NCBI GenBank assembly: GCA_030407315.1 | Contig: JALQPE010002569.1 | Location: 1 to 64,000, forward strand | Reading direction: 5' to 3' | Length of the DNA stretch: 64,000 nucleotides | DNA from: Asparagopsis taxiformis | Taxonomy: Eukaryota; Rhodophyta; Florideophyceae; Bonnemaisoniales; Bonnemaisoniaceae | Part shown: one piece after another, positions 1 through 9,400 of the stretch | How positions within the stretch are numbered: position 1 is the stretch's first letter | Layout of the letters: each line of letters opens with the position of its first letter | Program-made: the position numbers and the translations under genes | The notes under the pieces: model-generated | Database searches by the model: none | Seen by the model: only the letters and a program-made list of their open reading frames with translations | What the model was told of the DNA's origin: nothing

Positions 1-205
1 CCTCTCCCGCCGTGGAGGGAAGACTCGACTCGTTTGTCGTAGTATTCCACGAAATCGTCGCCGGACGTTCCGCTCCGCCGAGCGAAGCGGGAATACGAAT
101 TACGAAGGCTCGCGCGCCTAAACTCGCATCCTCCCCGCCGTTCCGGGATGATACCCAACCAAAGCACCCGTTCCCGCGACCCCGCAACACTACGGCGTTC
201 GATCA
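1..205. other. Flank left of element A; no gene
   Basis: GC-richer sequence than what follows, with no convincing coding region. A near-copy of the element terminus (CACTACGGCGTTC, 188-200) lies just before the true left end at 206. It may be a remnant of an earlier insertion or a duplicated end. Confidence 0.5.
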
Positions 206-227
206 CACTACGGTGTTGAGAATGAAA

Positions 228-545
228 AAAGACAGTAAAAATTACTGTCTGGCCAAGACAGTGCGCGGAGACAGTAAAATTTACTGTCTGGAAATTTCAG
301 AATACTGCTGCAGCAGTAAACTGGCACGAAATCTGGACAGTACCAAAAACAGTAAATTTTACTGTCCGGAAGTGTTGCCGCCAGACAGTATGTGCAGACA
401 GTACATTTTACTGTCTGAGGCAATGCATTGTATTGTATTACTGCACTGTCTGGGTAAATCTGTAGACAGTAGTGTAGATAGCAAATTGTATTGTCTGCGG
501 GTAGTACCGTGCATTGGTTCACAACACTGTCTGGTGGAGTGGACT
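228..545. repeat. Subterminal palindromes, left end of element A
   Basis: Short palindromes of the form GACAGTAAAATTTACTGTC recur about ten times with sequence drift (for example at 231, 271, 348 and 400). A near-identical inverted copy of the whole 206-620 block lies at about 35110-35590. In known CACTA (En/Spm) elements, subterminal repeats bind the transposition proteins and are a target of methylation control. That role here is inferred. Confidence 0.8.
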
Positions 546-565
546 TGAGAGGAAATATGGAGCAT

Positions 566-1074
566 AGTGTTGGTGTGAAGGTAAATATTGGAATGGTGTG
601 TGGTATACGACTATAGTAATTGTGATGGTGCTTTACAGATAGTTGGGTGCAGGGAAGCTAGATGTTGAATAGGACGTAGAATGAAAGATTGGGAAGATTG
701 AACATATCTCGTTTGTCTCACCGTAAGGAGAGAATGTACAGAGTAGCTATATTATGTTGAGTTTAGCATTTCAAATTATACTTATCTATCTTTGCATTGA
801 AAGTGTCGAGTAGGAGACGTCAGTCTGGTAGCGAGGTGTGGTATGCACAGGACGTGGGTGGTGGCAAAGGAAAGAATACGCACCATCCACCACTAAATTA
901 TGAAAAATAACCGTTACGGAGCACTGGGAAGCATTATTATTATGTAGAGTAGAACAGGATGGATGCATCCACTGGAATGATATTTGCTACAACACTGCTG
1001 TACTAAGCGTGACATCCTTCCTTCAAAGCACTTCTCCACTTCTCCTTTTAGCAAACTCCAATTGCAAGTTCAAC
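566..1074. other. Region upstream of gene 1, element A
   Basis: AT-rich, with no convincing reading frame. It must hold the gene 1 promoter if the gene was ever active. No clear TATA element can be assigned. Confidence 0.3.
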
Positions 1075-2558
1075 ATGAATCCCGAAACCTCCGTAAGCAT
1101 CGCCGCATTTTCCGAAATAACGCGTGAGGGCTTTTCGAACATCACTGCAGAGCTGAAAGCCCTGAGTGATAAAATGGATGCCGTCGAGAAGAGCACCATT
1201 CAATTACGCGAGACTCTCGGAAATGTCGCCAAGACTGTCTCCATGCTAAACACCGATATGCAGGAGGTCAAGAGCATCGTCGATGGGCTTCTGAGCCAGG
1301 GACAAGGACATCCGAAGAAGATCGCCTCCGAGAAGGACAGGGAACGTCTCCGCATTGCGCAGGATGCGGAGAAATCGTTCACGTTCGAAATGGTGTGTGC
1401 TGTGCTGTGTGCTGTTGTTCCAACGTACACGAAGGCAATGGTGGATAAGAGGGATAGGCATTTCAACGGATGCCAGCTAATCAATACGCTGATGTTCGCC
1501 AGGCAGAGCAATGAGCGAAAGGATGTGTTCAATAGGACGCTTGCCGGCCGGAACCACATTGAATTGCGCTGCCGAGTTGTGACCTCTTTAATCAAGAATA
1601 CGTGTCAAAACAATTCTTTCAGAGAGGGAGGAGACCGTTCCAGCTCCAATGGAACGTCGGAAGGTATCGAACGGTGGAGGGCGCGGGGGTATGTGACTAC
1701 CGGGACCATTGAGGAGACAATTCGCGGAACGGACTCTGCTCGCATGGATGGAATGCATGGGACGTCCGAGGGAAGTGATGGGGCCGCTCGAAAGCAGAAG
1801 CGAAGAAAGGTTGGTGACAATGGGCCGTTGCACAGAAAGGAGGTAGGCATCACTGTGACGAAATCGGCACTCACGGCAGTGACCGGGTTTATGAACAAGT
1901 CCAGAGATCATGTGCGAAACCGGTTCATCCGAGATCTTGGATTCGTTCTATACAGTGGGTTTCAAGGTTCAGTCCGAATGGAGCATCATTTGCACGACGG
2001 TGGGCTGGACATTGAGTCAGTTCCAAGTCTGTACTCGGCGCAGAGGAAAATGAATGCAGCGGAGCGTGCAGCAATGGATGACAAGAATATGAAGATTCTT
2101 CGCGACTTCATTGCGTGCGAAAAGAAATGCTATTCAAAGTCGAGTACGAAGTTCAAATAATTGGAGAACCGGACAAGAGGTTTTTGACTAGGAGGATCAA
2201 TTTAGTAGAGGTTGCACTGAACTTTGCAGTCGCCTACACGCAATGTTCTGATAAGAACATGTTCCTGCGACGTTCAGAATACTCCTTGCAATTCATCTAC
2301 ATACTTGCATACGGGTTCCGAACGATTTTGAAATTTCAAAGTGGAACAGAGGTGGAAGGAGCGCAAATCCGGGAAATCAATGAAGCAGTGAAACTGCTTC
2401 TTCCCGGGGAGCGGGTGAGTAGTCGGTTCATGAATGAGGAGGTTTTGACTATATCGCGTGATAGATATGAAGAACTGAATGTAGACGATGGGGGGAATCA
2501 GTGCTGGAGGAGAGCTTCAGGTCTATGGAAGAGGACGGAGGAGATGCAGAATATGTGA
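1075..2558 (+). pseudogene. Gene 1 (element A): coiled-coil/DNA-associated protein, frameshifted
   Basis: The start is placed at the first ATG (1075), because upstream in-frame codons lack an ATG. The N-terminal ~70 residues show heptad-like spacing typical of a coiled coil. A conserved block follows (S/T-D/E-KDR-RLRI-Q-AE-SF), then a middle region with a basic nuclear-localisation-like run (RKQKRRKV, near 1790-1815). The C-terminal part (RRINxxEVALN, FLRRS) is read in another frame after about 2112. Against the intact copy at 43137-44660, a single base is missing between the codons for FIA and RKEM. The frame then stays open to 2558. Function is unknown; by position and conservation it is a core element protein, possibly DNA-binding or part of a transposition complex. 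No DDE, HUH or tyrosine recombinase motif is evident. A sequencing error cannot be excluded as the cause of the shift. Confidence 0.7.
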
Positions 2559-2874
2559 AGGTATTCGTCGATGATGAAATCGAGAATGAAGGGGAGTAGT
2601 ATCGGATGAAACCAGTTTCGGTGTAGTAGACGAAGAATGAAGAAATAAAATTTCTGTTGAGTTGAATTTTGTAATAGATGGAAGTAGATAGATGCGAGAC
2701 ATCAGGAAACCAGTCAGACGATAGTGTCAAGTCGAAGGAAAAGCGCAGAGACAGGTAGTGGAATAGTCGAAGTAGGAAGGGGCGAGGGTATCCGTCTTTA
2801 CTAGAAATTGATGGCCACAGGAGCTCTAGAATGGAATACCCAGGAACAGGATAACTACGGATAGGTGTGCTTTA
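2559..2874. other. Convergent 3' interval, genes 1 and 2 (element A)
   Basis: Short AT-rich spacer between the converging ends of gene 1 and gene 2. An AATAAA motif lies 86 bases after the gene 1 stop, and no palindrome cluster is present here. Confidence 0.5.
2644..2649 (+). terminator. Candidate polyadenylation signal, gene 1 (A)
   Basis: AATAAA on the coding strand downstream of gene 1. The intact copy in element B has the same signal at a similar distance, which supports eukaryotic 3'-end formation. Confidence 0.5.
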
Positions 2875-4236
2875 TCATTTTTGCTCCGGACTGCAGGTGG
2901 CAGGTGGAGGAGAGGGTGGGTGGGTAGTGTCTGAATCCGCATTGAAGCCAAGACGAGAGATAGCCTCATAGCCAATGTCTTCAAGCTCCTGGCATGTAGT
3001 AGTACCACTGAAAATACAGCAAGGTAAGCGTAGATGTAGTGTACCAAACGTCTCTGCGGTTGATAGAGGCTGGAAAGTGCTGTAACAAGCTCGGCGCTGA
3101 ATACGTCTCCACAGTAACGAAAACGTTGCTCCATAGGTAACAGTAGCCTTATCACGTAGGTGGAAAGAGTCCACGATGCTAGACTGTGATAGTTGGCTAA
3201 GACATAGGGGATGTAAAAATGTATTGTTGACATGGTCAAACTCGTAGGAGTCTCTGCAAAGAACTGTCATACGTTGGTCTGGGCTGGACAGGACGTAAGC
3301 AGATGAGCCGACGAGAAATGCGGAAGAAGGAGCATCATGAGAGCAATCAACGTCGACTAGATTTCCTAAAATTCGGACAATCGATGAGCTGCCTCCATCG
3401 CGTTCCGCCCTGCTCTTCACCAATATTTTCTGGAACCCGTGTTGCGAGGTACCTATGGAGTCACATAGTGCCTGAAAGGTGGGGAAAATGATGGAAAGAT
3501 CCGACTCATTTCCAGAGGGAAAGGTGATGTCCTCAAAGGACGGCTGGAAGAGAACGTCACGATTCTCTTTCGCCTTGCATTGAATGGCAATAGTGCGGAA
3601 TTGAGCAAGGGAGCAGTCAGCCTGTACTCTGATTTCTTCTTGCGATGTTTGTCGCATTCCCCTGGAGTGCTCGGATTTTGTCATCCGGAGGGAGAGGGGC
3701 TTGTCCGTGTACACACCAAGCTTCTGAAACAGAATGCTACATACAGTCAGAGCAGAGGAGGTCATGGAGCTGTTGGAATCGAATGGAGGGGGAAGAGGAT
3801 GTTTGGCAGCTGACTCCAGCTTTTCCAATCTTGCCAGCATTTCTGCTATGGTCTTCTTCATTTGATCCGCAGTGCAATCTTGAAGGATGCCGCGGTGGCG
3901 GTGGCGAGTGTGGTCAATGCCGTAGTCCGGGTCTCTCTCTGCTGGGGATGCAGGTGAGTCCATACTGCGAAGCTCACCACTTCGCCACGGGAGAACCCTT
4001 CCGGAATCCTTGTCGACGAGCTCGTTACGATCTGAAATCTTGACTTGAGAAAGGGTAGAGTCGAAACCATATTCAGCTTTGTATTCGAGCAATGCATGGA
4101 GGAATGGGTCTGTTTCAGTCTTGACCTGAGTAATTTCCTTGACGATTGCAGACCACCACACAATTTTTCGTTTCCTCCCAAACGGCCGAAGTTCCCATTG
4201 AACTTCTATAACGTCGTTTGGAGCGAGAGGAAGCAT
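2875..4236 (-). CDS. Gene 2 (element A): Tudor-like N-terminal domain protein, 453 aa
   Basis: Intact frame from an ATG at 4236. The first ~75 residues (VIEVQWELRPFGRKRK, then VWWSAIV, then a conserved EYGFDS) have the small-barrel look of Tudor/chromatin-reader domains: a hydrophobic strand pair with paired tryptophans around a basic loop. This is a resemblance, not a confirmed family. A short coiled-coil stretch (KKTIAEMLARLEKLE, about residues 125-140) follows, then a conserved C-terminal region with VRILGNL and CCIFSGTTTCQELEDIG. It matches the 462-aa protein at 45266-46654 along its length. It is divergent from gene 3 and probably shares a bidirectional promoter with it. The inferred role is binding chromatin or a partner protein for the element's modifying enzymes. 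It could equally be a structural transposition factor. Confidence 0.65.
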   Translation of the reverse strand: MLPLAPNDVIEVQWELRPFGRKRKIVWWSAIVKEITQVKTETDPFLHALLEYKAEYGFDSTLSQVKISDRNELVDKDSGRVLPWRSGELRSMDSPASPAERDPDYGIDHTRHRHRGILQDCTADQMKKTIAEMLARLEKLESAAKHPLPPPFDSNSSMTSSALTVCSILFQKLGVYTDKPLSLRMTKSEHSRGMRQTSQEEIRVQADCSLAQFRTIAIQCKAKENRDVLFQPSFEDITFPSGNESDLSIIFPTFQALCDSIGTSQHGFQKILVKSRAERDGGSSSIVRILGNLVDVDCSHDAPSSAFLVGSSAYVLSSPDQRMTVLCRDSYEFDHVNNTFLHPLCLSQLSQSSIVDSFHLRDKATVTYGATFSLLWRRIQRRACYSTFQPLSTAETFGTLHLRLPCCIFSGTTTCQELEDIGYEAISRLGFNADSDTTHPPSPPPATCSPEQK

Positions 4237-4749
4237 GTTGGGATAGCTATGGGATAGAATTGTTGTATTAGTGAAAGCCTAACCGTTACCTTCTGCTAAA
4301 GAGTAGTATATACTAGGAGGATTGGAAAGGTCGAGAAGAGATGTTTAGGTGGTGTAGAAATAGAATGGACAATTGACAAAATTGACACGTCAGTGTGGAT
4401 GATGTCTGCCATGAACTGATTGCAGCATAAAATTTGATGTGAATAATCGTTCTAGAAGTGAATGTCGGATGCATACGATTGGACTACAAAGATACGTTTA
4501 GAGATGTTACGGGGCCCAATAAATTGCATGGAAAAATATTTTGAGTATTACTTTAGTATTACATTGATTATTGAGCTAACAGTCGATGTAGTTATCTTGT
4601 AAAGGTTCGGACAGGGGTGGAAAGGAAACAGCCACCGAAGTGCTACCACTCGCTGACACTTTGTTTTAAACAACCAACTTCTGCTTTGCGCCACCCTGGT
4701 CAAGCAGCAACCAACTATCCCTTTCTTAAAAACTCTACCTTTGTTCGCC
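4237..4749. promoter_or_regulatory. Divergent intergenic region, genes 2 and 3 (element A)
   Basis: About 510 bases separate the divergent starts, so the two promoters probably lie here. The sequence is AT-rich with no palindrome array, in contrast to the 3' intervals. No single core promoter element can be named. Confidence 0.45.
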
Positions 4750-7700
4750 ATGGAAGGAACGTTCCACAATCACGGTGAAAAGCACGACGGATGGGTGTTC
4801 ATCGACCCCAATCAAGTCAGCAAATTCGTATCGATTCGCGATGTTGATGCAAGTCATGTGGAAGCGCTCATGGAGAGCATTCGCAACAGCGGTTATGACA
4901 CAGCTCATCCCGTGACTGGCAGGTTTCGAGAAGGCGTTCTGGAGATATTGGATGGAGCGCACCGCTGCATGGCAATTGTACGTGGAATGGAGAAGGGCGT
5001 CTTTCCTCCTGGCGTTACGATTCCTATGCGAGAAGAGTCTATCGTGGCGGACACCAACAGCAGTACTGCTGTTGTGCTGGACCGTGTGAGAGCGACGACA
5101 TCCAACGACATTGCAGGCCTGCAAAGGCGCATGATGTTTGTTGAGTATCTGATGATCGCCGTTGATCTCAGAGACGAGTACTGGGTCCAAAACGGAAAGG
5201 ACAAGTACGCTCATATTTCGTCTGTGAGGATGGCTGATGTGTTGGGCTGGATCAAATCCTGCGATCCAAGCGGCCAAATTGCTTCAAGCCTGAGTGGTAA
5301 ACCGCAGTACAGCTCATGCATGTCTATCCTGGCTGTGCTTCGGCCGTATCACCGAGCAGAAGATTCGAGTTCGATTGATTTGCGTCTGTGGCAAATGTTT
5401 TGTCATGCATGGGGACTCAATGCAGAGATGGGTGATTCTCCGAGGATGGTTGAGTTTCCGAAACAGGTGGGGGTGACTAGTTCTCGTGCCGTCGAAATGT
5501 TTGGCAAGACACCCCGCGGAGAATTGTCCTCTCCACTGAACCGCGAACTGCTTTCGAGCAGGTACTTTCTGGACGGCGCTACATCCGACATGCAAGATTC
5601 TTTGCAGGCTAGCCAGAAGCGGTTCAGGAGGCTGATGGTTATGATGTGCCAGTGTATCTTGGCTATTCGCAGTAAGGAGATGGGCAGTGTGCCATCTAGG
5701 CGGGCCAGAGCCACATCCGGGGCCATTGGTGGTGGTGGAATGGTTGGAATTGCAACATCCAGTGCGCAAGCCAACCAGCTTGGATTTGTTGTCGACCGTG
5801 TGTTAGCTGCGTGGGATACCGGGGCAAGAGTGTTGGGGTATGAGGATGTTGAATCGATGTGCTGGCCGTTCATGGTATTCGATCCTGCGAGCCTTTGCTT
5901 CAGGTCACTCCCGAATCGGTCTGATGGCTGCGCGGTCGAGGAGCATCGGAAAAACCTGACCATTGTCCCGAAAACTGTAGACAGTGAAAACGGGTTCTGT
6001 GCCGACCTTCCAGTGGCTGTGGATGCAAGGCTGCGATCATTGACAAGCGCCTTCCTGCTGTCGATACGCCAATGTGTCACTGAGGTGAATGTGTTCGCCG
6101 AGCGTGGTCAGCTGATGCAGAGACTTCGAGCCTTGCTTTTCGACACTCCTGACAAGTTCGGCTTGAACTCGTTCATGCGAGCCAAGTTGAACACGTCTCA
6201 TGCCCTGGATGGTCAGAGGAGGCTGAAGGCTTGGTTATTGCGAACCCGAGAGCAACGAAAGCTTCCTCTGACCATGGATGAGTTGCACAGTCTTGAGGAT
6301 ACGCCCGAGCCTGGCATCCTTGAAGGTGCACCTGCGCAGATGGAAATATCCGCAGCAGTGCCAAACAATGGCAGCGAGGATATAGAAGAGGATAGTCTGG
6401 AGCCACAGAGGAAGAAGGCTAGGCTGGAGCGCGGTGGTGGAGAGGACGATAATGCGGCGGTTGCTAGCGAAACAGCAACAAGAGAAGGTGCGGCCGAGGA
6501 TGACGCTATGGAGGTTGACACTGTATCGCCTACAGAAGCACCGCTCGTTGACGTCGGAAAGGAAACCAAGCCAGAATATGTCACCAAGCTGGAAGCTGTG
6601 ATGGGGCGTTACATTCACACTGTGAATTGTGACGCCACTGATGTAGCCAAAGAGGTGGAGGACAAAATTAGTTTCCTGGAAGATGGCGTGTTGGAGGACA
6701 GTGTTCAGCTTGTGCTCACTGATCCTCCATTCAACACGAGGCGGGAAGGCGGCAGAGAAAACTCGGAGTACGATATTCTGGAGCCGGAAGAGTTGGCGAG
6801 TGTTGCGTGTGAAATAGTTCGAGTTCTTCGGCCTGGCGGTCATGCTCTAATCTATTCCAGCGTGCGCCAACTCGTGGCATGGATGGATGCAATCAGAAAT
6901 GCCGAGCCTGGCAAGATGATTGTGGACAGTGTTCCAGTCGTGCTATCTCGCCGACCACACAGCTTTACGTCCAATCCATCGACGAAAACGTGCACACTGC
7001 ATAATATGCACGATTTCGTTATCCATGCGTATAAGCGGGGGAAGGGTATGGCTGCATACGATATGGTGGATTACAGGTTGCACAATCCGGACATATCGAG
7101 GCACCCTGGGTTCACCAACGCGATTGACAACGTTCCGAGGTTGTCGGCTGGTGAAGCTCAATACGATGGGCAGAACAACCGACTGCGCCATGAGCAGAAG
7201 GCGTTGACCACTCTTCGTGAGCTTCTGGAACGATTTTCGAAGCAGAACGATATCGTGATGGATTTCTTCTCGGGAACATACAGCACAGCCATAGCGTGTA
7301 TGACGTTGAGGGATGGTACGTATCGTCGGTTCATTGGGTGTGAGAAGGAAAAAAGGTGCCACGATGCATCGCAGGAGTGGATACTGCATGCTTTCGTCAG
7401 TGAGGTGAAAGCCGGGCGATATGGGGGGATCTTGCAGCGTGAGGTGGAGAGTATTCTTGGGGACGAGTCGGTACCGGTCACAGGAAAAGCTCCAAGGCTT
7501 CGTCAGAAGCACATCTCAGATGCACCAGAAGGTTTACCTGCTGTGACAGCATTGCCGAACCATCTGCTTGTGTTCGTTGCGTCAATGAAGAAGGACGGGT
7601 CTATGCTTCACAGATTGAGCGGGGTGCCTATGGACCAGTGGCCGGCCGAGGACATGCACTCGTTTTGGAGCATAGACCCGGACGCGATTCTGGCTGCTGA

Positions 7701-8217
7701 TGCCGCATTCTACGGTGTCTATGTTTCGCAATCGGAGGTAAGAGGTGGTGGGTTTGGCGTATTCGCGGCGAAGAAACTGAAGAAGGGGACGGTCATTGGC
7801 TGGTACAATGGGACGATTTTCTATGCGAAGATTCGAGACTCAGAACCGCAGAGATCAGTGATGTACGGCCCGGAAGGATTTGGGTGCACAGGAGAGAGGT
7901 TCCAGGACTACAACATGGAATTGGAAACCACGTACATAGGGAGGGGTGCACCTGTTCGGAAGGTCTGGCTCGTTCCAGCGGTCTATAATTGTACCAGCTA
8001 CCTCAATGATTGTCGGGTCATTGACGGAACGGAGAAAGCGACCGAGGTGAGTCGAACACAGTCAGCCGAGTTTCGACAAGGCGATGCCATAGACAAACCG
8101 GACTTTGCTTCAAATATCAAGAATCCCCATGCTGTCAAGGTCGTTCTGACCAGAGACGTTGAAGCTGATGAGGATATATTTGCTGACTATGGTAGAAAAT
8201 ATTGGCCAGCTAACTGA
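4750..8217 (+). CDS. Gene 3 (element A): ParB-like / DNA amino-methyltransferase / SET fusion, 1155 aa
   Basis: The start is the ATG at 4750 in a strong context (CGCCATGG). The N-terminus is a ParB/Srx-like domain with the DGAHR motif at residues 68-72, then a long conserved helical region, then an acidic, low-complexity linker (about 525-610). A beta-order amino-methyltransferase follows: catalytic motif IV TDPPFN (DPPF at 658-661) comes before the AdoMet motif DFFSGTYS (838-845) and GCEKE. DPPF suggests N6-adenine, though N4-cytosine cannot be excluded. The C-terminus is a SET domain: GGGFGVFA from about 998, NCTSYLND ending at 1087, and DIFADYG ending at 1148. ParB-methyltransferase fusions are common in phages and bacteria; adding a SET domain is a eukaryotic step. 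It probably writes both DNA and protein (histone) methylation in the nucleus. The frame is intact, unlike several neighbours. Confidence 0.9.
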   Translation: MEGTFHNHGEKHDGWVFIDPNQVSKFVSIRDVDASHVEALMESIRNSGYDTAHPVTGRFREGVLEILDGAHRCMAIVRGMEKGVFPPGVTIPMREESIVADTNSSTAVVLDRVRATTSNDIAGLQRRMMFVEYLMIAVDLRDEYWVQNGKDKYAHISSVRMADVLGWIKSCDPSGQIASSLSGKPQYSSCMSILAVLRPYHRAEDSSSIDLRLWQMFCHAWGLNAEMGDSPRMVEFPKQVGVTSSRAVEMFGKTPRGELSSPLNRELLSSRYFLDGATSDMQDSLQASQKRFRRLMVMMCQCILAIRSKEMGSVPSRRARATSGAIGGGGMVGIATSSAQANQLGFVVDRVLAAWDTGARVLGYEDVESMCWPFMVFDPASLCFRSLPNRSDGCAVEEHRKNLTIVPKTVDSENGFCADLPVAVDARLRSLTSAFLLSIRQCVTEVNVFAERGQLMQRLRALLFDTPDKFGLNSFMRAKLNTSHALDGQRRLKAWLLRTREQRKLPLTMDELHSLEDTPEPGILEGAPAQMEISAAVPNNGSEDIEEDSLEPQRKKARLERGGGEDDNAAVASETATREGAAEDDAMEVDTVSPTEAPLVDVGKETKPEYVTKLEAVMGRYIHTVNCDATDVAKEVEDKISFLEDGVLEDSVQLVLTDPPFNTRREGGRENSEYDILEPEELASVACEIVRVLRPGGHALIYSSVRQLVAWMDAIRNAEPGKMIVDSVPVVLSRRPHSFTSNPSTKTCTLHNMHDFVIHAYKRGKGMAAYDMVDYRLHNPDISRHPGFTNAIDNVPRLSAGEAQYDGQNNRLRHEQKALTTLRELLERFSKQNDIVMDFFSGTYSTAIACMTLRDGTYRRFIGCEKEKRCHDASQEWILHAFVSEVKAGRYGGILQREVESILGDESVPVTGKAPRLRQKHISDAPEGLPAVTALPNHLLVFVASMKKDGSMLHRLSGVPMDQWPAEDMHSFWSIDPDAILAADAAFYGVYVSQSEVRGGGFGVFAAKKLKKGTVIGWYNGTIFYAKIRDSEPQRSVMYGPEGFGCTGERFQDYNMELETTYIGRGAPVRKVWLVPAVYNCTSYLNDCRVIDGTEKATEVSRTQSAEFRQGDAIDKPDFASNIKNPHAVKVVLTRDVEADEDIFADYGRKYWPAN

Positions 8218-9400
8218 GCTACTTTGATAGATTTGATTAAACACGCATTGACAGAGACAATAGACTGTGCATCATCTTCCAAGAGCGCTAGATATTATAG
8301 ACTACACTACAACAATCGTGACATGACTGCAGGAAGGCATCTGCGGCCTGGAGTGCAAACTATCCACTTTTCTACTGCTATACCTATGGATACGAAAAGG
8401 AGAGAAACTAGAAAGATGTGAGTGCGAAATTGTGTAGCAACGCAGCATGTAGAACACCAGTAAGACAGCGATGTAGGAGAAGCAGTCACCCCATTACAGT
8501 GCGGGCCGTTTACCGGGGATGCTGACAGCAAAGTCATCGTTACGATGACTTTGCTGTAAGAAAACAAATCATTACAGCAGCCATGATTTCTTTACCAGGT
8601 AAAAAAATTGTAGCCGCTGTAATGAAACGTTTTCTTACAGCAAATCATTACAGCGGCCACAATTTTTTTACCCGGTAAAATTTCTTGCTGATTTTTTACC
8701 CGGTAAAAAATTCTTTGGCCACTGCAAGGAAACGGTTCCTTACAGCAAAGTCATCGTTACGATGACTTTGCTGTAAGAAAAGAAAACATTACAGCAGCCA
8801 CGATTTCTTTACCGGGTAAAAAAATTGTGGCCGCTGTAATGATTTGCTTTCTTACAGCAAAGTCATCGTAACGATGACTTTGCTGTAAGGAACCCTGGTA
8901 AACGGCTTCGGCTGTAAGCAGCAGGGAGTTTCGTCCTTCTCCCATCTTGGTAAAGGTGAGAAGCGAAGTGTGAAGTCGGGAAAATTGCTCAGCAAAGGTC
9001 TGTACGGCTGTGAGCAGCTCTCAGGAGTATTTTACCTCACGTGGTCTCTGTTCAGGGTATACCCTGTATCCTGTATATATATAGGTAGCCTAGTGTAGAT
9101 GGGAAGATAGACGAAAATTCTACCAATAATTTATCACAGTGACGGCTCTCGTACTCGAAATCTGCGCGTTGTCAAGGGTTGAAACTAGTCTCCCCCTACG
9201 GCCTAGCTAGTAAAATCATACAACGTTGTAGACTAATATTAAAAAGTAGCAAGCAATCTGCTGAGTAGCACTAAACTATGAGATGAAGGACAGATGTATA
9301 GATGAGAATTGAAAAGTGGGCTAAGGTAACAATGTTGAGATGAGAAAGACATAACTTTATAGCAGGGAACAGTAGTATAGGTTTTAATACTTCTGATATG
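8218..9400. other. Convergent 3' interval, genes 3 and 4-alpha (element A)
   Basis: Contains the palindrome cluster at 8510-8900 and its conserved outer flank (to about 9000). The rest, 9000-9400, is AT-rich 3' sequence of gene 4-alpha that is also preserved in inverted form after 25660 in element C. There are no genes. Confidence 0.6.
8510..8900. repeat. Palindrome cluster P1/P2, element A copy 1
   Basis: Three copies of palindrome P1 (arms TTACAGCAAAGTCATCG, about 37 nt) lie at 8524-8561, 8740-8778 and 8851-8888. They are interleaved with palindrome P2, whose arms (ATTACAGCNGCCA...) surround a TTTACCCGGTAAA or TTTACCGGGTAAA centre. Outer arms (GTTTACCGGGGATGC and its complement) make the whole cluster a large inverted repeat. 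The same cluster type recurs at 13270, 18240, 26085, 27685, 28585 and 30610. Confidence 0.85.

Noticed and set aside
12..548. 178-codon frame at the left edge
   Set aside because: It runs through the subterminal palindromes (repeated SKIYCL), so it is a repeat artefact.
2105..2130. Programmed frameshift in gene 1 of element A
   Set aside because: The B copy is in one frame and there is no slippery site with a downstream structure. A one-base deletion explains it.
4750..8217. Bacterial or phage origin of the whole window, based on ParB and DPPF methyltransferase domains
   Set aside because: SET domain, AATAAA signals, Sel1/importin-like remnants, gene spacing and repeat content are eukaryotic. 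Only the domain ancestry looks prokaryotic.
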